A stretch of DNA of 64,000 nucleotides from Streptomyces sp. yr375 (lineage in GTDB: Bacteria > Actinomycetota > Actinomycetes > Streptomycetales > Streptomycetaceae): the NCBI RefSeq assembly GCF_900110755.1, contig NZ_FOFF01000019.1, forward strand, positions 62,001 through 126,000, in the 5' to 3' direction. This document shows, piece by piece, positions 16,761 to 25,067 of this stretch. Every line of letters begins with the position of its first letter. Positions within the stretch are counted from its first letter, which is position 1. The position numbers and the translations under genes were made by a program. The notes under the pieces were generated by a model that made no database searches, had not been told where the DNA came from, and saw nothing but the letters and a program-made list of their open reading frames with translations.

Positions 16761-17732
16761 TTGAAGAAAAGCCGCACCACGACCGATCCGACGACCGGCG
16801 CCCTACGAGGCACCCCGCCCCCGGCGCTGGAGGCGGTGGGACTCGGCAGGCGCTACAAGCGCGGCTGGGCGCTGCGGGACTGCTCGTTCCGGCTGCCGGC
16901 CGGCCGGATCTGCGCGCTGGTCGGCCCGAACGGCGCCGGCAAGACGACCCTGCTGTCACTGGCCGCCGACCTGCTGGAGCCCAGCACCGGCACCGTCCGG
17001 CTGGGCGGGCACGCGGCGCGCTCCGCCGAGGCGCGGCAGCACACCGCGTTCCTCAGCCAGGAGAAGGCGCTCTACCCGCGCTTCCGGGTGTCCGAGACCC
17101 TGCGCATGGGCCGTGAACTGAACCCGACCTGGCACCAGGAGACCGCCGAACGCATCATCGCCGCGGGCGACGTCCCGATGGACGCCAGGGTCGGCACCCT
17201 GTCCGGCGGCCAGCGCACCCGGGTGGCCTTCGCCCTCGCCCTCGGCAAGCGGCCCCGGCTTCTGCTGCTCGACGAACCGATGGCCGATCTCGACCCGCTG
17301 GTCCGGCGGCAGATGATGGACACGCTGATGGCGGCGGCCGTCCAGCACGGTTCCACCGTCGTGATGTCGTCCCATCTGGTGTCCGAACTCGAGGGCGTCT
17401 GCGACTTCCTGGTACTGATCGGCAACGGCACGGTCCGGCTGGCCGGCGACGTGGACGAACTGATCAGCGCCCACCGCACGGTCTCCGTCCCCGACGCGCA
17501 GGCGGCCCGGCTGGTGAACCTGCCCGGCCAGACGACCGTCGAGACCCGCAGCGAGGCCGGCCGCACCACGGCCCTGATCCGCCCCCGAGGCCCACTCCCG
17601 GCGGACACCGACCCGACCCTCCCCACCCTGGAAGACCTACTCCTGGCCCACCTACGAACGGACGACGTCCCCCCGCTGATCACGGCCACCGCCACCGCCC
17701 GCCCCGTCTCCCACCACGAGGTGAAGGCATGA
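16761..17732 (+). CDS. ABC transporter ATP-binding protein
   Basis: About 323 residues. Walker A is GPNGAGKTT, the Q-loop is in AFLSQEKAL, the signature is LSGGQRTR, Walker B is RLLLLDEPMADLDP and the switch His is in VVMSSHL. The architecture is that of DrrA-like export ATPases with a C-terminal extension. The TTG at 16761 is preferred because GAAGGG lies seven bases upstream; an ATG-like start at 16671 would add about 30 poorly supported residues. Its ATGA overlap with the permease gene makes a two-gene export unit, probably for the cluster product. Confidence 0.92.
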   Translation: MKKSRTTTDPTTGALRGTPPPALEAVGLGRRYKRGWALRDCSFRLPAGRICALVGPNGAGKTTLLSLAADLLEPSTGTVRLGGHAARSAEARQHTAFLSQEKALYPRFRVSETLRMGRELNPTWHQETAERIIAAGDVPMDARVGTLSGGQRTRVAFALALGKRPRLLLLDEPMADLDPLVRRQMMDTLMAAAVQHGSTVVMSSHLVSELEGVCDFLVLIGNGTVRLAGDVDELISAHRTVSVPDAQAARLVNLPGQTTVETRSEAGRTTALIRPRGPLPADTDPTLPTLEDLLLAHLRTDDVPPLITATATARPVSHHEVKA

Positions 17733-18748
17733 CCACACTCACGCGATCGACCAGGTCAGGACGAGAATCAGGATCCGGATCAGGACTACGACTGCGGGGT
17801 CTGACCTGGCTGATCTGGCGGCAGAACAGGCTGGCGTTCTGGATCGGACTCGGTGTAGCGGCGGCGATCTCGGTGTACGCGATCGTCCGGCACCAGGAGA
17901 TGGTGACCGCCATCGCCGACGGACACCTCGACGCCTGCCGGGGCGCGACGATCGGGGCCGGCGACTGCTCGCACAAGCTCACCGCCTTCTCGCAGACCCA
18001 CCAGTTCCCGATGCGCCGCCCGCTCCAGGCGATGCTGGCGCTGCCGTTGATCTTCGGCATCTTCCTGGGCGGCCCCCAACTGGCCCAGGAACTGGAGTCC
18101 GGCACCTACCGCACGGTGTGCACGCAGTCCGTCACCCGGCTGCGCTGGTTCGCCGCCAAACTGGCGGTCCCCGTGACCCTGACGGTCCTGATCAGCGGGG
18201 TGATCGCCGCCGCGATGACCTGGTGGTGGCAGCCGGCGGGCCACCTGCTGGGCAGCTCGTTCCCCTGGTACCAGTGGTACCCGTACGACGGTATCGGCCC
18301 CGTGGTGGTCGGCCTGTCCGTACTGTCCCTGCTCATCGGCGTGACCGCGGGCCTGATACTGCGCCGCACGGTCCTGGCGATGGGCGCGACGGCGGTCGTG
18401 AGCGTGGGCGCGCTCTACGTGCTCGACTCGGTCCGGCCCCATCTGCTCCCGACCACGAAGCTGACGGTCCAGCACGCCGTCGACACCGCCGCCCCGCCGA
18501 ACGCCTGGGTCCTTGCCGAAGGCGCCGCCGACGCAGCCGGCCGACCCGTACCGGACGTCCTCGACTGCTACACGACCGACGACTACACCAAGTGCCTCGC
18601 CGAACACGGCAGAACCGCCCGCTGGGCAGAGTTCCACCCCTCCTCCCAACTCTGGCCCCTCCAATGGACCGAAACCGCCCTCTGCCTCCTACTGGCAGCC
18701 GCCCTCACAGCCCTGTGCGCCTGGTGGATCCGCCGCCACCTGTCCTGA
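17729..18748 (+). CDS. ABC transporter permease
   Basis: 339 residues with about six hydrophobic spans, including LAFWIGLGVAAAISVYAIV, PLQAMLALPLIFGIFLGG, LAVPVTLTVLISGVIAAAM, VVVGLSVLSLLIGVTAG and a C-terminal ALCLLLAAALTALCAW. It is the membrane partner of the preceding ATPase, whose stop it overlaps. A large extracytoplasmic loop between the last two spans contains several Cys and Thr residues. Substrate unknown; export of the cluster metabolite is the likely role from context. Confidence 0.88.
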   Translation: MTTLTRSTRSGRESGSGSGLRLRGLTWLIWRQNRLAFWIGLGVAAAISVYAIVRHQEMVTAIADGHLDACRGATIGAGDCSHKLTAFSQTHQFPMRRPLQAMLALPLIFGIFLGGPQLAQELESGTYRTVCTQSVTRLRWFAAKLAVPVTLTVLISGVIAAAMTWWWQPAGHLLGSSFPWYQWYPYDGIGPVVVGLSVLSLLIGVTAGLILRRTVLAMGATAVVSVGALYVLDSVRPHLLPTTKLTVQHAVDTAAPPNAWVLAEGAADAAGRPVPDVLDCYTTDDYTKCLAEHGRTARWAEFHPSSQLWPLQWTETALCLLLAAALTALCAWWIRRHLS

Positions 18749-18849
18749 ACCCCTGAAACAACCACTGCAACCAGTGGACGCAACGCGCGGGCCGGATGAG
18801 CAGGCTCGTCTTGAGCCAGTCGGAGACTTTTCGGGGGACCTCTTGCCGA

Positions 18850-19150
18850 GGCGTGCCTGCGTAATGCGGTTGTCGCCGTCGCCGACCAAGCCGGCTCCGC
18901 CGACATGTACAACCTCACCGTCGACGATCTCCACACGTACTATGTACTCGCCGGAAATACGTCGGTTCTCGTGCATAACAGCGGTCCGGGCTGTGATCTG
19001 TTTCCCAATTCAATGCCAGGAACTCTCGACAGGGAGCTCGCCCTGGCGGACAGGATGGGCGTTACGCCTTCCGGCGTTGGATCTGCGGGCTTTGATTCCG
19101 CAGTCAGTTCTCACCCGAGGGGCCCCGGTGCGAGCGGCTGGCGAGGCTGA
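18850..19150 (+). pseudogene. Remnant of a polymorphic-toxin HINT (intein-like) region
   Basis: An open frame ending at 19150 contains MYNLTVDDLHTYYVLAGNT followed by SVLVHNSG, the terminal block of pretoxin-HINT domains in Rhs or WXG-type toxins. A short toxin-like tail (ELALADRMGVTPSGVGSAGFD) then breaks off. Everything upstream of the HINT terminus is missing, so this is a 3' fragment of a contact-dependent toxin gene at the cluster-island junction. Confidence 0.7.
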
Positions 19151-19160
19151 GAGTGCTGGC

Positions 19161-19407
19161 TCATCGGGAGACGGGTTCTTTGGGTCGGATATCAACAACC
19201 ACAGTGGTCGCTTCCTGCCGTCGAGTGAGAGTCTGCGAGGCCGTCGCGTTGCAGTAGGCCACGACGGCGGCCAGGGCCGGCGCGAGCAGCAGTCCGGAAC
19301 CGGCGGTGTCGGCCGCCGGGCCGAGGGCCGCGAAGATCCCGGCTCCGATCATCGACCCCAGGCCAGCCGATCACCACGGCATCGGACAGGTCCAGACGCC
19401 GTTTCAT
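19161..19407 (-). pseudogene. Frameshifted N-terminal fragment of an APC amino-acid permease
   Basis: Reading on the - strand from the ATG at 19407, MKRRLDLSDAVVIG is followed in another frame by MIGAGIFAALGPAADTAG and a hydrophobic stretch ending near NATAS. Both match the start of APC-superfamily permeases. Four extra bases near 19360 break the frame, and the rest of the permease is absent. Confidence 0.7.
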
Positions 19408-19520
19408 CTCACCCGTGCCCGCCGGGCTCTCTCCGTGTTCATCGCGTGCTCCTCCTCGTACCCGGCGCACGGTAGCCGAGGAGCCGAGGAGCCGAGGAGT
19501 AGAGGTGGCATTGCCGGGCA

Positions 19521-20102
19521 TCAGAGGGTCTTGCGGCCCCAACTCGGCCCTACAAGCTGCCACTCCCTGTCCCAGGAGTCGATACGGCGCCGGTCCAGCC
19601 GGTACCGTGCGACGGCTCCGGTGCCGAACGCCAGGCCGGCGAAGGCAAGCGTGGCGGTCAGGCCCAGGGCGGCGGATTCGAGAGTCGCTTCCTTCGAACT
19701 CGGCGGCTCGATGGTGAAGCTGCCGGCAGAGTCCACCCAGACCTCGACCTTGGATCCGGCCTTCTGCCCTGTGTCCACCAGCGCGCTGCCCGTGCGGCGG
19801 GTGCCGTCGGCGGTCGTCCGGCGGACCTTCGCCTTGATCAGGCCGCGCGCTCCGCCCGGCGTCGAGTTCGCGGGCGGGGTGTCCGTGAGGAGCACGGCCT
19901 GAACGGTGTGCCGCTCGGTGCGCTGCGCGGCGAACACCTCGTCGGCGGCGTGGAACGTCACCAGGCCGGCGAGTGCGCCGCCCAGCACGATGACCGCCCA
20001 CATGACCAGGACGATCCGGGCCTCGACGATGTCGTCGTGTCGGCGCAACGGGTTGTTCCGTAACCGCCACAGCCGCTTCTTCAGACGCCTGTTCCTGCCC
20101 AT
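19521..20102 (-). CDS. Rv1733c-like membrane protein (copy 1)
   Basis: 193 residues with the Rv1733c layout. A basic N-terminus with RRHDDIVEARI precedes a first membrane span (VLVMWAVIVLGGALAGLVTF). An extracytoplasmic beta-rich part, KAGSKVEVWVDSAG, comes next. A second span (TATLAFAGLAFGTGAVA) leads to a basic tail, WDREWQLVGPSWGRKT. Rv1733c is a DosR-regulated M. tuberculosis protein of unknown biochemical role. The start at 20102 has GAGGAGG nine bases upstream. It lies 40 bases downstream of the STAS gene on the same strand and probably shares its transcript. A paralogue is at 32085. Confidence 0.85.
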   Translation of the reverse strand: MGRNRRLKKRLWRLRNNPLRRHDDIVEARIVLVMWAVIVLGGALAGLVTFHAADEVFAAQRTERHTVQAVLLTDTPPANSTPGGARGLIKAKVRRTTADGTRRTGSALVDTGQKAGSKVEVWVDSAGSFTIEPPSSKEATLESAALGLTATLAFAGLAFGTGAVARYRLDRRRIDSWDREWQLVGPSWGRKTL

Positions 20103-20142
20103 GAGTCCGCACCTCCTCATCGTGTTCGTCCCTTCGAAGGTG

Positions 20143-20619
20143 TCAGTCGGGAACATGGCGTCGCTTGGGCCGAACAGGGGCTGTGGAGTACCCCATCGGC
20201 ACTGCATGCGGCACCCGGGTGGGCCGCTCAGCCCGCTGTGGCGGAGGTGCCGCCGACTCCGGCTTGGCGGCAAGGGCGTGCGGCAGCCGTGCGTGGATCT
20301 CGAAGACGCCGCCGAGTCGGGCGTGGCGCAGGATCCGCAGGAAGCCGGTGTCCCCGGTGACGAACCGGAGCCGTCCGCCGCGGGCCGCCGTCCGGTTCCG
20401 CGCCCGGCACAGCACACCCAGCCCCGCGCAGTCGATGAACGACACGGAGCGCAGGTCCAGTACGAGATCGGGGTGGGGACCTGCGGTCAGCATGTCCAGG
20501 CGCGCCGACAGCGGCTGCGCCGTGAGGAGGTCGATCTCACCGGACAGCGCCACGACGGTCGTCCCGCCGAGCACACGTTCCGAGGAGCGCAGGGCGGCGG
20601 TGGTGTGGATCTCGGTCAT
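20143..20619 (-). CDS. STAS-domain anti-sigma-factor antagonist
   Basis: 158 residues. The STAS fold is seen in VVALSGEIDLLTAQPLSARL and LVLDLRSVSFIDCAGLGVL. The family uses a phosphorylatable Ser in a D-S-S-G motif; here the motif reads D-C-A-G, so the usual phospho-switch residue is Cys. About 50 basic, Pro-rich C-terminal residues have no clear domain. It would bind an anti-sigma kinase and influence a stress sigma factor. It is transcribed divergently from the alcohol dehydrogenase gene, with palindromic boxes in between. Confidence 0.85.
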   Translation of the reverse strand: MTEIHTTAALRSSERVLGGTTVVALSGEIDLLTAQPLSARLDMLTAGPHPDLVLDLRSVSFIDCAGLGVLCRARNRTAARGGRLRFVTGDTGFLRILRHARLGGVFEIHARLPHALAAKPESAAPPPQRAERPTRVPHAVPMGYSTAPVRPKRRHVPD

Positions 20620-20655
20620 GGTGCGAGCCAACCGGCCAGGTGGTCCCGCCCGGAA

Positions 20656-20762
20656 GGGCCGACCAGCCCCGTCCACCTGTTCGACCCGGGCCGTTCGGCC
20701 CACCCCACGGACGCCGGGGCGTAACGAGCCCGTCCGGCCGGCCTATGAGGGCCGACCGGCCC
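20656..20762. promoter_or_regulatory. Three 6-2-6 palindromic boxes between STAS and alcohol dehydrogenase genes
   Basis: GGGCCGTTCGGCCC at 20688-20701 and GGGCCGACCGGCCC at 20749-20762 match the island consensus exactly. GGGCCGACCAGCCC at 20656-20669 has one mismatch. They lie about 70 bases from the STAS start and 70 bases from the dehydrogenase start, a suitable spacing for activation of both divergent units by a DosR-type dimer. Confidence 0.7.
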
Positions 20763-20831
20763 AAGCCAGGACCGACGGACCCGGACACCCTGGACACAGG
20801 GGGGCAGCCGACCGTACGAGGAAGGAACGTC

Positions 20832-21929
20832 ATGAAGGGCTTCGTCTTCCACGGCGCGGGCCAGTCGTCCTGGGACACCGTCCCGGATCCCGGCATCAAG
20901 GACGCCACCGACGTGATCGTGCGCGTCGACGCCGTCACCATCTGCGGAACGGACCTGCACATCCTCAAGGGCGACGTGCCCGAGGTGCGCCCCGGCACCG
21001 TGCTCGGTCACGAGGCGGTCGGCGAGGTCGTGGAAGCGGGCTCCGACGTGCGGACCGTACGGCCCGGGGACCGGGTCCTGGTCTCCTGCATCACCGCCTG
21101 CGGGCGCTGCGCCTACTGCCGCAAGGCCACGTACGGGCAGTGCCGCGGCGGCGGAGGCTGGATCCTCGGCCACCTCGTCGACGGCACCCAGGCCGAGTAC
21201 GTGCGCGTCCCGCACGCCGACCTCTCCGTCCACCCACTGCCCGGCACGCTGGACGCCAAGGACGCCGTCCTGCTGGCGGACATCTTCCCCACCGGGTACG
21301 AGGTGGGCGTGCTCAACGGACAGGTGCGTCCCGCAGACACCGTCGCCGTCGTCGGAGCGGGCCCGGTCGGACTGGCGGCGATCGCCACCGCCCGCCTGTT
21401 CTCACCCGAGCGCGTCGTCGCCGTGGACCTGGCCCCCGCTCGGCTGGACGCGGCGAAGCGGTTCGGCGCCGACAGCGTCGTGGATGCCCGCGAGACCCCC
21501 GAGGAACTGATCGCCGACGTCACCGACGGGCTCGGCGCCGACGTCGTCATCGAGGCGGTCGGCGTGCCGGAGACCTTCGAACTGTGCACCCGCATGGTGC
21601 GCCCCGGCGGCCACATCGCCAACGTCGGCGTACACGGCAAACCCGCGACCCTGCACCTCGAAGACCTGTGGATCAAGAACATCACCATCACCACGGGCCT
21701 GGTCGACACCCACTCCACACCCACCCTGCTGCGCATGGCCGCGGCCGGCCGGCTGCCCACCGGCGCGCTGGTCACCCACACCTTCCCGCTGGAGCGCATG
21801 GAGGAGGCGTACGACGTCTTCGCCAAGGCGGCCGACACCGGCGCCCTCAAGGTGGTCCTCGGCGGGACCCGGCACGAGGAAGTCGCCGTCCAGGCGGCAG
21901 GACGAAAGGACGTGACCAGCCATGCCTGA
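20832..21929 (+). CDS. Zinc-dependent alcohol dehydrogenase family protein
   Basis: 365 residues of the zinc-containing MDR family. ICGTDLHILKG supplies the catalytic Cys, LGHEAVGEV the His-Glu, and CGRCAYCRKATYGQC the four structural zinc cysteines. The Rossmann motif is VVGAGPVGLAA. It probably interconverts an aldehyde or ketone and an alcohol with NAD(P)H, providing a redox sink when oxygen is low. It is led by GGAAGGA and overlaps the next gene by eight bases, so the dehydrogenase and two PPOX genes are likely one operon. Confidence 0.9.
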   Translation: MKGFVFHGAGQSSWDTVPDPGIKDATDVIVRVDAVTICGTDLHILKGDVPEVRPGTVLGHEAVGEVVEAGSDVRTVRPGDRVLVSCITACGRCAYCRKATYGQCRGGGGWILGHLVDGTQAEYVRVPHADLSVHPLPGTLDAKDAVLLADIFPTGYEVGVLNGQVRPADTVAVVGAGPVGLAAIATARLFSPERVVAVDLAPARLDAAKRFGADSVVDARETPEELIADVTDGLGADVVIEAVGVPETFELCTRMVRPGGHIANVGVHGKPATLHLEDLWIKNITITTGLVDTHSTPTLLRMAAAGRLPTGALVTHTFPLERMEEAYDVFAKAADTGALKVVLGGTRHEEVAVQAAGRKDVTSHA

Positions 21930-22671
21930 CCCGTTCCCGCTGAGCATGACAGAGGGCTCACCCGCGGGTGACCTCGGACGCCGGATCGCCGTACGGCGCA
22001 CGGCACTTGACCTCTCCCGCGAGGAGACGGCCGACCGGGCCGGCGTGGCGGCGAGCTACCTCCAGTACCTGGAGGAGTTCCCCGGTGCCGCGCCGGGCCG
22101 GGGCGTTCTGCTCAGGCTCGCCGAGGTGCTGCAGACCACCGTGACCGATCTCGCCGGAGGCACCGGGGACCAGACGCCCGGTGCGGGGCGGGCCGGTTTT
22201 GACCCCGAGTTCACCGCGCTGACCGTCCAGGAGTGCCGCGAGCTGCTGTCCACGAAGGGGGTGGGCAGGGTTGCGATACCCACCGTTTCGGGACCCGTCA
22301 TCGTCCCCGTCAACTACAGCGTGGTCGACGGCGCGATCGTCTACCGGACCGCTCCCGGCGCGATGCCGTCCCGGGCGGCGGGCTGCCAGGTGACCTTCGA
22401 GATCGACCGTATCGACGAGGCGTTCGCGGAAGGCTGGAGCGTGCTGGCGCTCGGCCGGGCGCGGACCGTGACCGACGCGGACGACGTGCGGCGTCTGACG
22501 GAACACGCGTTCAGCACACCGTGGGCCGGCGGCCAACGCGAGGAGTGGATCCGCATCGACGCGCTGAGCCTCACCGGACGCCGGATCACCACGCGCCAAG
22601 GGACCTTCGCCGAGGCGAGCGGGACCGATGGCCCCTCACCCGTCAAGCCTGCGGCGCGAAACATGGAGTGA
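21922..22671 (+). CDS. HTH-XRE / pyridoxamine-5'-phosphate-oxidase-like fusion
   Basis: About 249 residues in two parts. Residues about 18-75 form an XRE helix-turn-helix (LGRRIAVRRTALDLSREETADRAG, split around AASYLQYLE). Residues about 95-215 are a split-barrel PPOX flavin-binding domain (ECRELLSTKGVGRVAIP, IVPVNYSVVDGAIVYRT, GWSVLALGRA). The combination suggests a flavin- or F420-responsive DNA-binding protein, but this is inference. An inner ATG at 21946 is an alternative start. It overlaps the dehydrogenase gene and precedes a stand-alone PPOX gene. Confidence 0.85.
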   Translation: MPDPFPLSMTEGSPAGDLGRRIAVRRTALDLSREETADRAGVAASYLQYLEEFPGAAPGRGVLLRLAEVLQTTVTDLAGGTGDQTPGAGRAGFDPEFTALTVQECRELLSTKGVGRVAIPTVSGPVIVPVNYSVVDGAIVYRTAPGAMPSRAAGCQVTFEIDRIDEAFAEGWSVLALGRARTVTDADDVRRLTEHAFSTPWAGGQREEWIRIDALSLTGRRITTRQGTFAEASGTDGPSPVKPAARNME

Positions 22672-22708
22672 CACCCGTACACAGACCCGGCGAGAGACGG
22701 ACTGGCTG

Positions 22709-23155
22709 ATGTATTCCAACGACGGATTCCGCGAACTGGAACCACACGAGTGCCTGCGCCGGCTGGCCAAGGTGCCCGTCGGCCGCATCGTCCACACTCG
22801 CCAGGCCCTGCCCGCCGTCCTGCCCGTGAACTTCTCCCTGGACCACGACGGGGCGGTGCTGCTGCGCACCTCCGCGGCCTCGGAGCTGGTGCGCGCGATC
22901 GACGGCTCGGTGGTCGCCTTCGAGGCCGACGAAGTCGATGCTGTTGCGCACTCCGGCTGGAGCGTCGTCGTCACAGGGTCGGCCACCGTGGTGACCGACC
23001 CGGGCGAACACGAACGCCTGACCCGGACCGGGCCGTCCTCCTGGGTGCCCTCGCCCCAGGAGGTCTTCGTACGGGTCGAACCCGAGCTGGTGACGGGACG
23101 TGAACTCGTCGGCGGGCACTCGCTGTACGGGGTCGATCTCACCGACGCGACCTGA
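22709..23155 (+). CDS. PPOX-class flavin/F420-binding protein
   Basis: 148 residues, a single split-barrel domain: HECLRRLAKVPVGRIVHTR, LPVNFSLDHDGAVLLRTS and GWSVVVTGSATVVTD. The family binds FMN or F420 and reduces small molecules. Members of this type recur in DosR-like regulons. It is a paralogue of the domain in the preceding gene and of the gene at 25363-25842. The ATG at 22709 was chosen because the longer frame from 22628 overlaps the upstream coding sequence and lacks a ribosome site. Confidence 0.87.
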   Translation: MYSNDGFRELEPHECLRRLAKVPVGRIVHTRQALPAVLPVNFSLDHDGAVLLRTSAASELVRAIDGSVVAFEADEVDAVAHSGWSVVVTGSATVVTDPGEHERLTRTGPSSWVPSPQEVFVRVEPELVTGRELVGGHSLYGVDLTDAT

Positions 23156-23653
23156 CGACCGGAGCCCGTTCCTCCGGCGGCCTGTCCGTAAAACCTCAGC
23201 CCCAGCGAAGGGCACTACCGCCGAGTCCACCTCGGCGCATTCGCTCAAGTGCGCGTGGGTCTGGTCGGCGAGCTGGTCAGGACGCACCCGGCGCAGTTGG
23301 GCCGCGAGGCGCTGCGCGAGACGGGGCTGCACCTGACCGGCTCGGAATCGCCGGGCGCGTTCGCCGAGCGACTCATCGACCGGTCCGCCGCCGTCCGTGA
23401 CCAAGCTTGCAGGTTTCTCATCGGTGAGCCCACGTGCGTCAGATCTCCCCCTTCTCCCTTCGTCCGTGAGAGAACGACCCCTGGACCGTACGGCCCGGCA
23501 AGAAGGGGCCGTACGGCATGTCATCAGGTTCCCGTGGTCCCTGCCCTGACCCGTCCGCGCCGGACGAGCATCGTCATCGGAGCCGTTGTGCGTCCTGGCG
23601 GCCCCTTCCCGCCGAACAGGGTGAGCACGCAACAGCCAGAAGGGAAAAGGGAC
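23156..23653. other. Intergenic stretch with coding-like relic and palindromic boxes
   Basis: From 23249 to about 23420 a + frame reads like protein (VGLVGELVRTHPAQLGREAL and onward) but has no credible start context or known family, and it stops abruptly; it may be a gene relic. Two boxes follow at 23483-23496 (GGACCGTACGGCCC, one mismatch) and 23506-23519 (GGGCCGTACGGCAT, two mismatches). Together they form an inverted pair upstream of the stress-protein gene. Confidence 0.5.
23483..23519. promoter_or_regulatory. Paired 6-2-6 boxes upstream of universal stress gene 23654
   Basis: Two imperfect copies of the island palindrome lie 23 bases apart, 135-171 bases upstream of the start codon. 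Because each half is self-complementary, the pair could also fold as a hairpin. Confidence 0.5.
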
Positions 23654-24487
23654 ATGACTCTCCATCATGTGGTCGTCGGAGTGGACGGTTCGCTCGTCTC
23701 GGTCCGGGCATTGGACTGGGCCGCGGACGAAGCCGCGCGCCGCGGCGCCGAACTGCGTGTCGTGTACGCCGTGCCCGACAGCGACGAGTCCGGCCCGGTC
23801 CTGGCGTTGGCAGTCACGCGCCTCACCGCACGTCACCCGGAACTGTCGGTGGTGACCAGGGGTGCAGTGGGTGGTCCGGTGCGCACGCTCGTGCGGGAGA
23901 GCGAGGGCGCTGATCTCGCCGTCGTGGGGACCCGGGGCATGGGCGGTATCGCTGGCCTGCTGTTCGGCTCGGTGAGCCTGCGCCTGGCCGCGCAGGTGCG
24001 CAGTCCGTTGCTCGTCGTCCGCGGCGACCACCGCTGCGACGACGGCCGGCCCGTGCTGCTCGGCCTGGAGGGCGACGGCGACGAGGACGCGGCCCGCTAC
24101 GCCTTCCAGGAGGCCGAGCGGCGCGGTGTTCCGCTGCACGTCCTGCACTCCTGGACCCACCGGCACGTCACCCCCGAACTGCCCTCACTGCTCCCGGCGG
24201 TGAGCCCGGACCAGGGTCAACTCGCCCAGCAGGCGAGGGCGGAGGAGTCCGTACCGCGCTTCAGCCTGGCCCGGCTGAGCGAGCGGCACCCCGTTGTCCA
24301 GGTCGAGAGCCGTACGGTTCGCACCGGGCCGGCGCCCGCCCTGCTGGAGGCCACGCGCGACTGCGCCCTCGTGGTCGTCGGCGCACACCACCGCACACAC
24401 CGGTTCGGCCCGCGGCTGGGGCCGGTGGCGCACACCCTGCTGCACCGCTCCCACTGCCCTGTCGTAGTGGTGCCGATCGCCAAGTGA
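23654..24487 (+). CDS. Tandem-domain universal stress protein
   Basis: 277 residues with two USP domains. Domain 1 begins VVVGVDGSLVSVRALDWAADEA and carries the ATP-binding pattern G-2x-G-9x-G-S in GTRGMGGIAGLLFGSVS. Domain 2 starts at VLLGLEGDGDEDAARYAF and ends HRSHCPVVVVPIAK; its glycine motif is partly lost (GAHHRTHRFGPRLG), so only domain 1 is likely to bind ATP well. Such proteins are hallmark members of mycobacterial DosR regulons. The ATG follows GGGAAAAGGG, with palindromic boxes further upstream. Confidence 0.9.
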   Translation: MTLHHVVVGVDGSLVSVRALDWAADEAARRGAELRVVYAVPDSDESGPVLALAVTRLTARHPELSVVTRGAVGGPVRTLVRESEGADLAVVGTRGMGGIAGLLFGSVSLRLAAQVRSPLLVVRGDHRCDDGRPVLLGLEGDGDEDAARYAFQEAERRGVPLHVLHSWTHRHVTPELPSLLPAVSPDQGQLAQQARAEESVPRFSLARLSERHPVVQVESRTVRTGPAPALLEATRDCALVVVGAHHRTHRFGPRLGPVAHTLLHRSHCPVVVVPIAK

Positions 24488-24498
24488 CCCGGCAGACA

Positions 24499-24512
24499 GG
24501 GCCGTTCGGGCC
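24499..24512. promoter_or_regulatory. 6-2-6 box upstream of the DoxX relic
   Basis: GGGCCGTTCGGGCC differs from the consensus at one base. It is 111 bases upstream of the ATG at 24623. Its survival in front of a broken gene fits an operator inherited from an intact copy. Confidence 0.55.
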
Positions 24513-24622
24513 CTCGGCCGGGACCTGCAGCCCCTCCGCCGCCACCGCCCGCCGCGAGACATCGAGGGTGCGACGAGAGTCGTCGGATCCCAAGCGTCGT
24601 TCCTTCGAAAGGGATGAGCAGC

Positions 24623-24987
24623 ATGGCAGTCCAGAACCACCCCCAACACCACACACGATTCCGCTTCCCGTCCTTCCACCGGACCGGAACGGCACAGGTC
24701 ACCACCGACACGACGGCGGCGACCGCTGCGACGCGTGCCTACGCGTTCGCGTCGTTGCGTCTGCTGACGGGGTTCGTCTTCCTGTGGGCAAGGGCTTCCT
24801 GAGTTCGGTGGCGGCGGGTCCGATGGAGTCGACGTTCCATGACTGGGCCGGTGCGGGCTGGGCGAACTGGCTGTTCATGCTCGGTCTGCTGGGCGTCGGT
24901 ATCGCGCTGGTGTCCGGTGTCACCTGGGGTCTCGGCAAGCTCTGGACCACGCTCCCCATCGTCCGCGACCACAACTGGCTGAAGTAG
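24623..24987 (+). pseudogene. DoxX-family membrane protein, broken by two internal deletions
   Basis: The N-terminus (MAVQNHPQHHTRF) through LLTGFVFLWA and the C-terminus through LGKLWTTLPIVRDHNWLK match the intact paralogue at 34714-35349. Between them 76 bases corresponding to 34896-34971 are missing, which shifts the frame. A further 180 bases, between two copies of CCGGTGTC in the intact gene, are also missing. The product stops after LWARAS at 24802, so no functional four-helix protein can be made. Confidence 0.88.
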
Positions 24988-25006
24988 ACAGCCGGTTACC
25001 CGTCGC

Positions 25007-25046
25007 GACCGGGGTGCCACCGCCAACTGGCGCTGGCACCCCGGTC
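25007..25046. terminator. Hairpin terminator, 13-bp perfect outer stem
   Basis: GACCGGGGTGCCA (25007-25019) pairs with TGGCACCCCGGTC (25034-25046), and the loop contains a further CGCC/GGCG stem. It lies 20 bases after the DoxX relic and would end transcription from the + strand. Confidence 0.75.
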
Positions 25047-25067
25047 ATTGGTGTTCCGTCATGTACC

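Noticed and set aside
20141..20830. CRISPR-like array from recurring GGGCCG palindromes
   Set aside because: The palindromes are irregularly spaced across 37 kb and located in promoters; there are no uniform spacers or cas genes.
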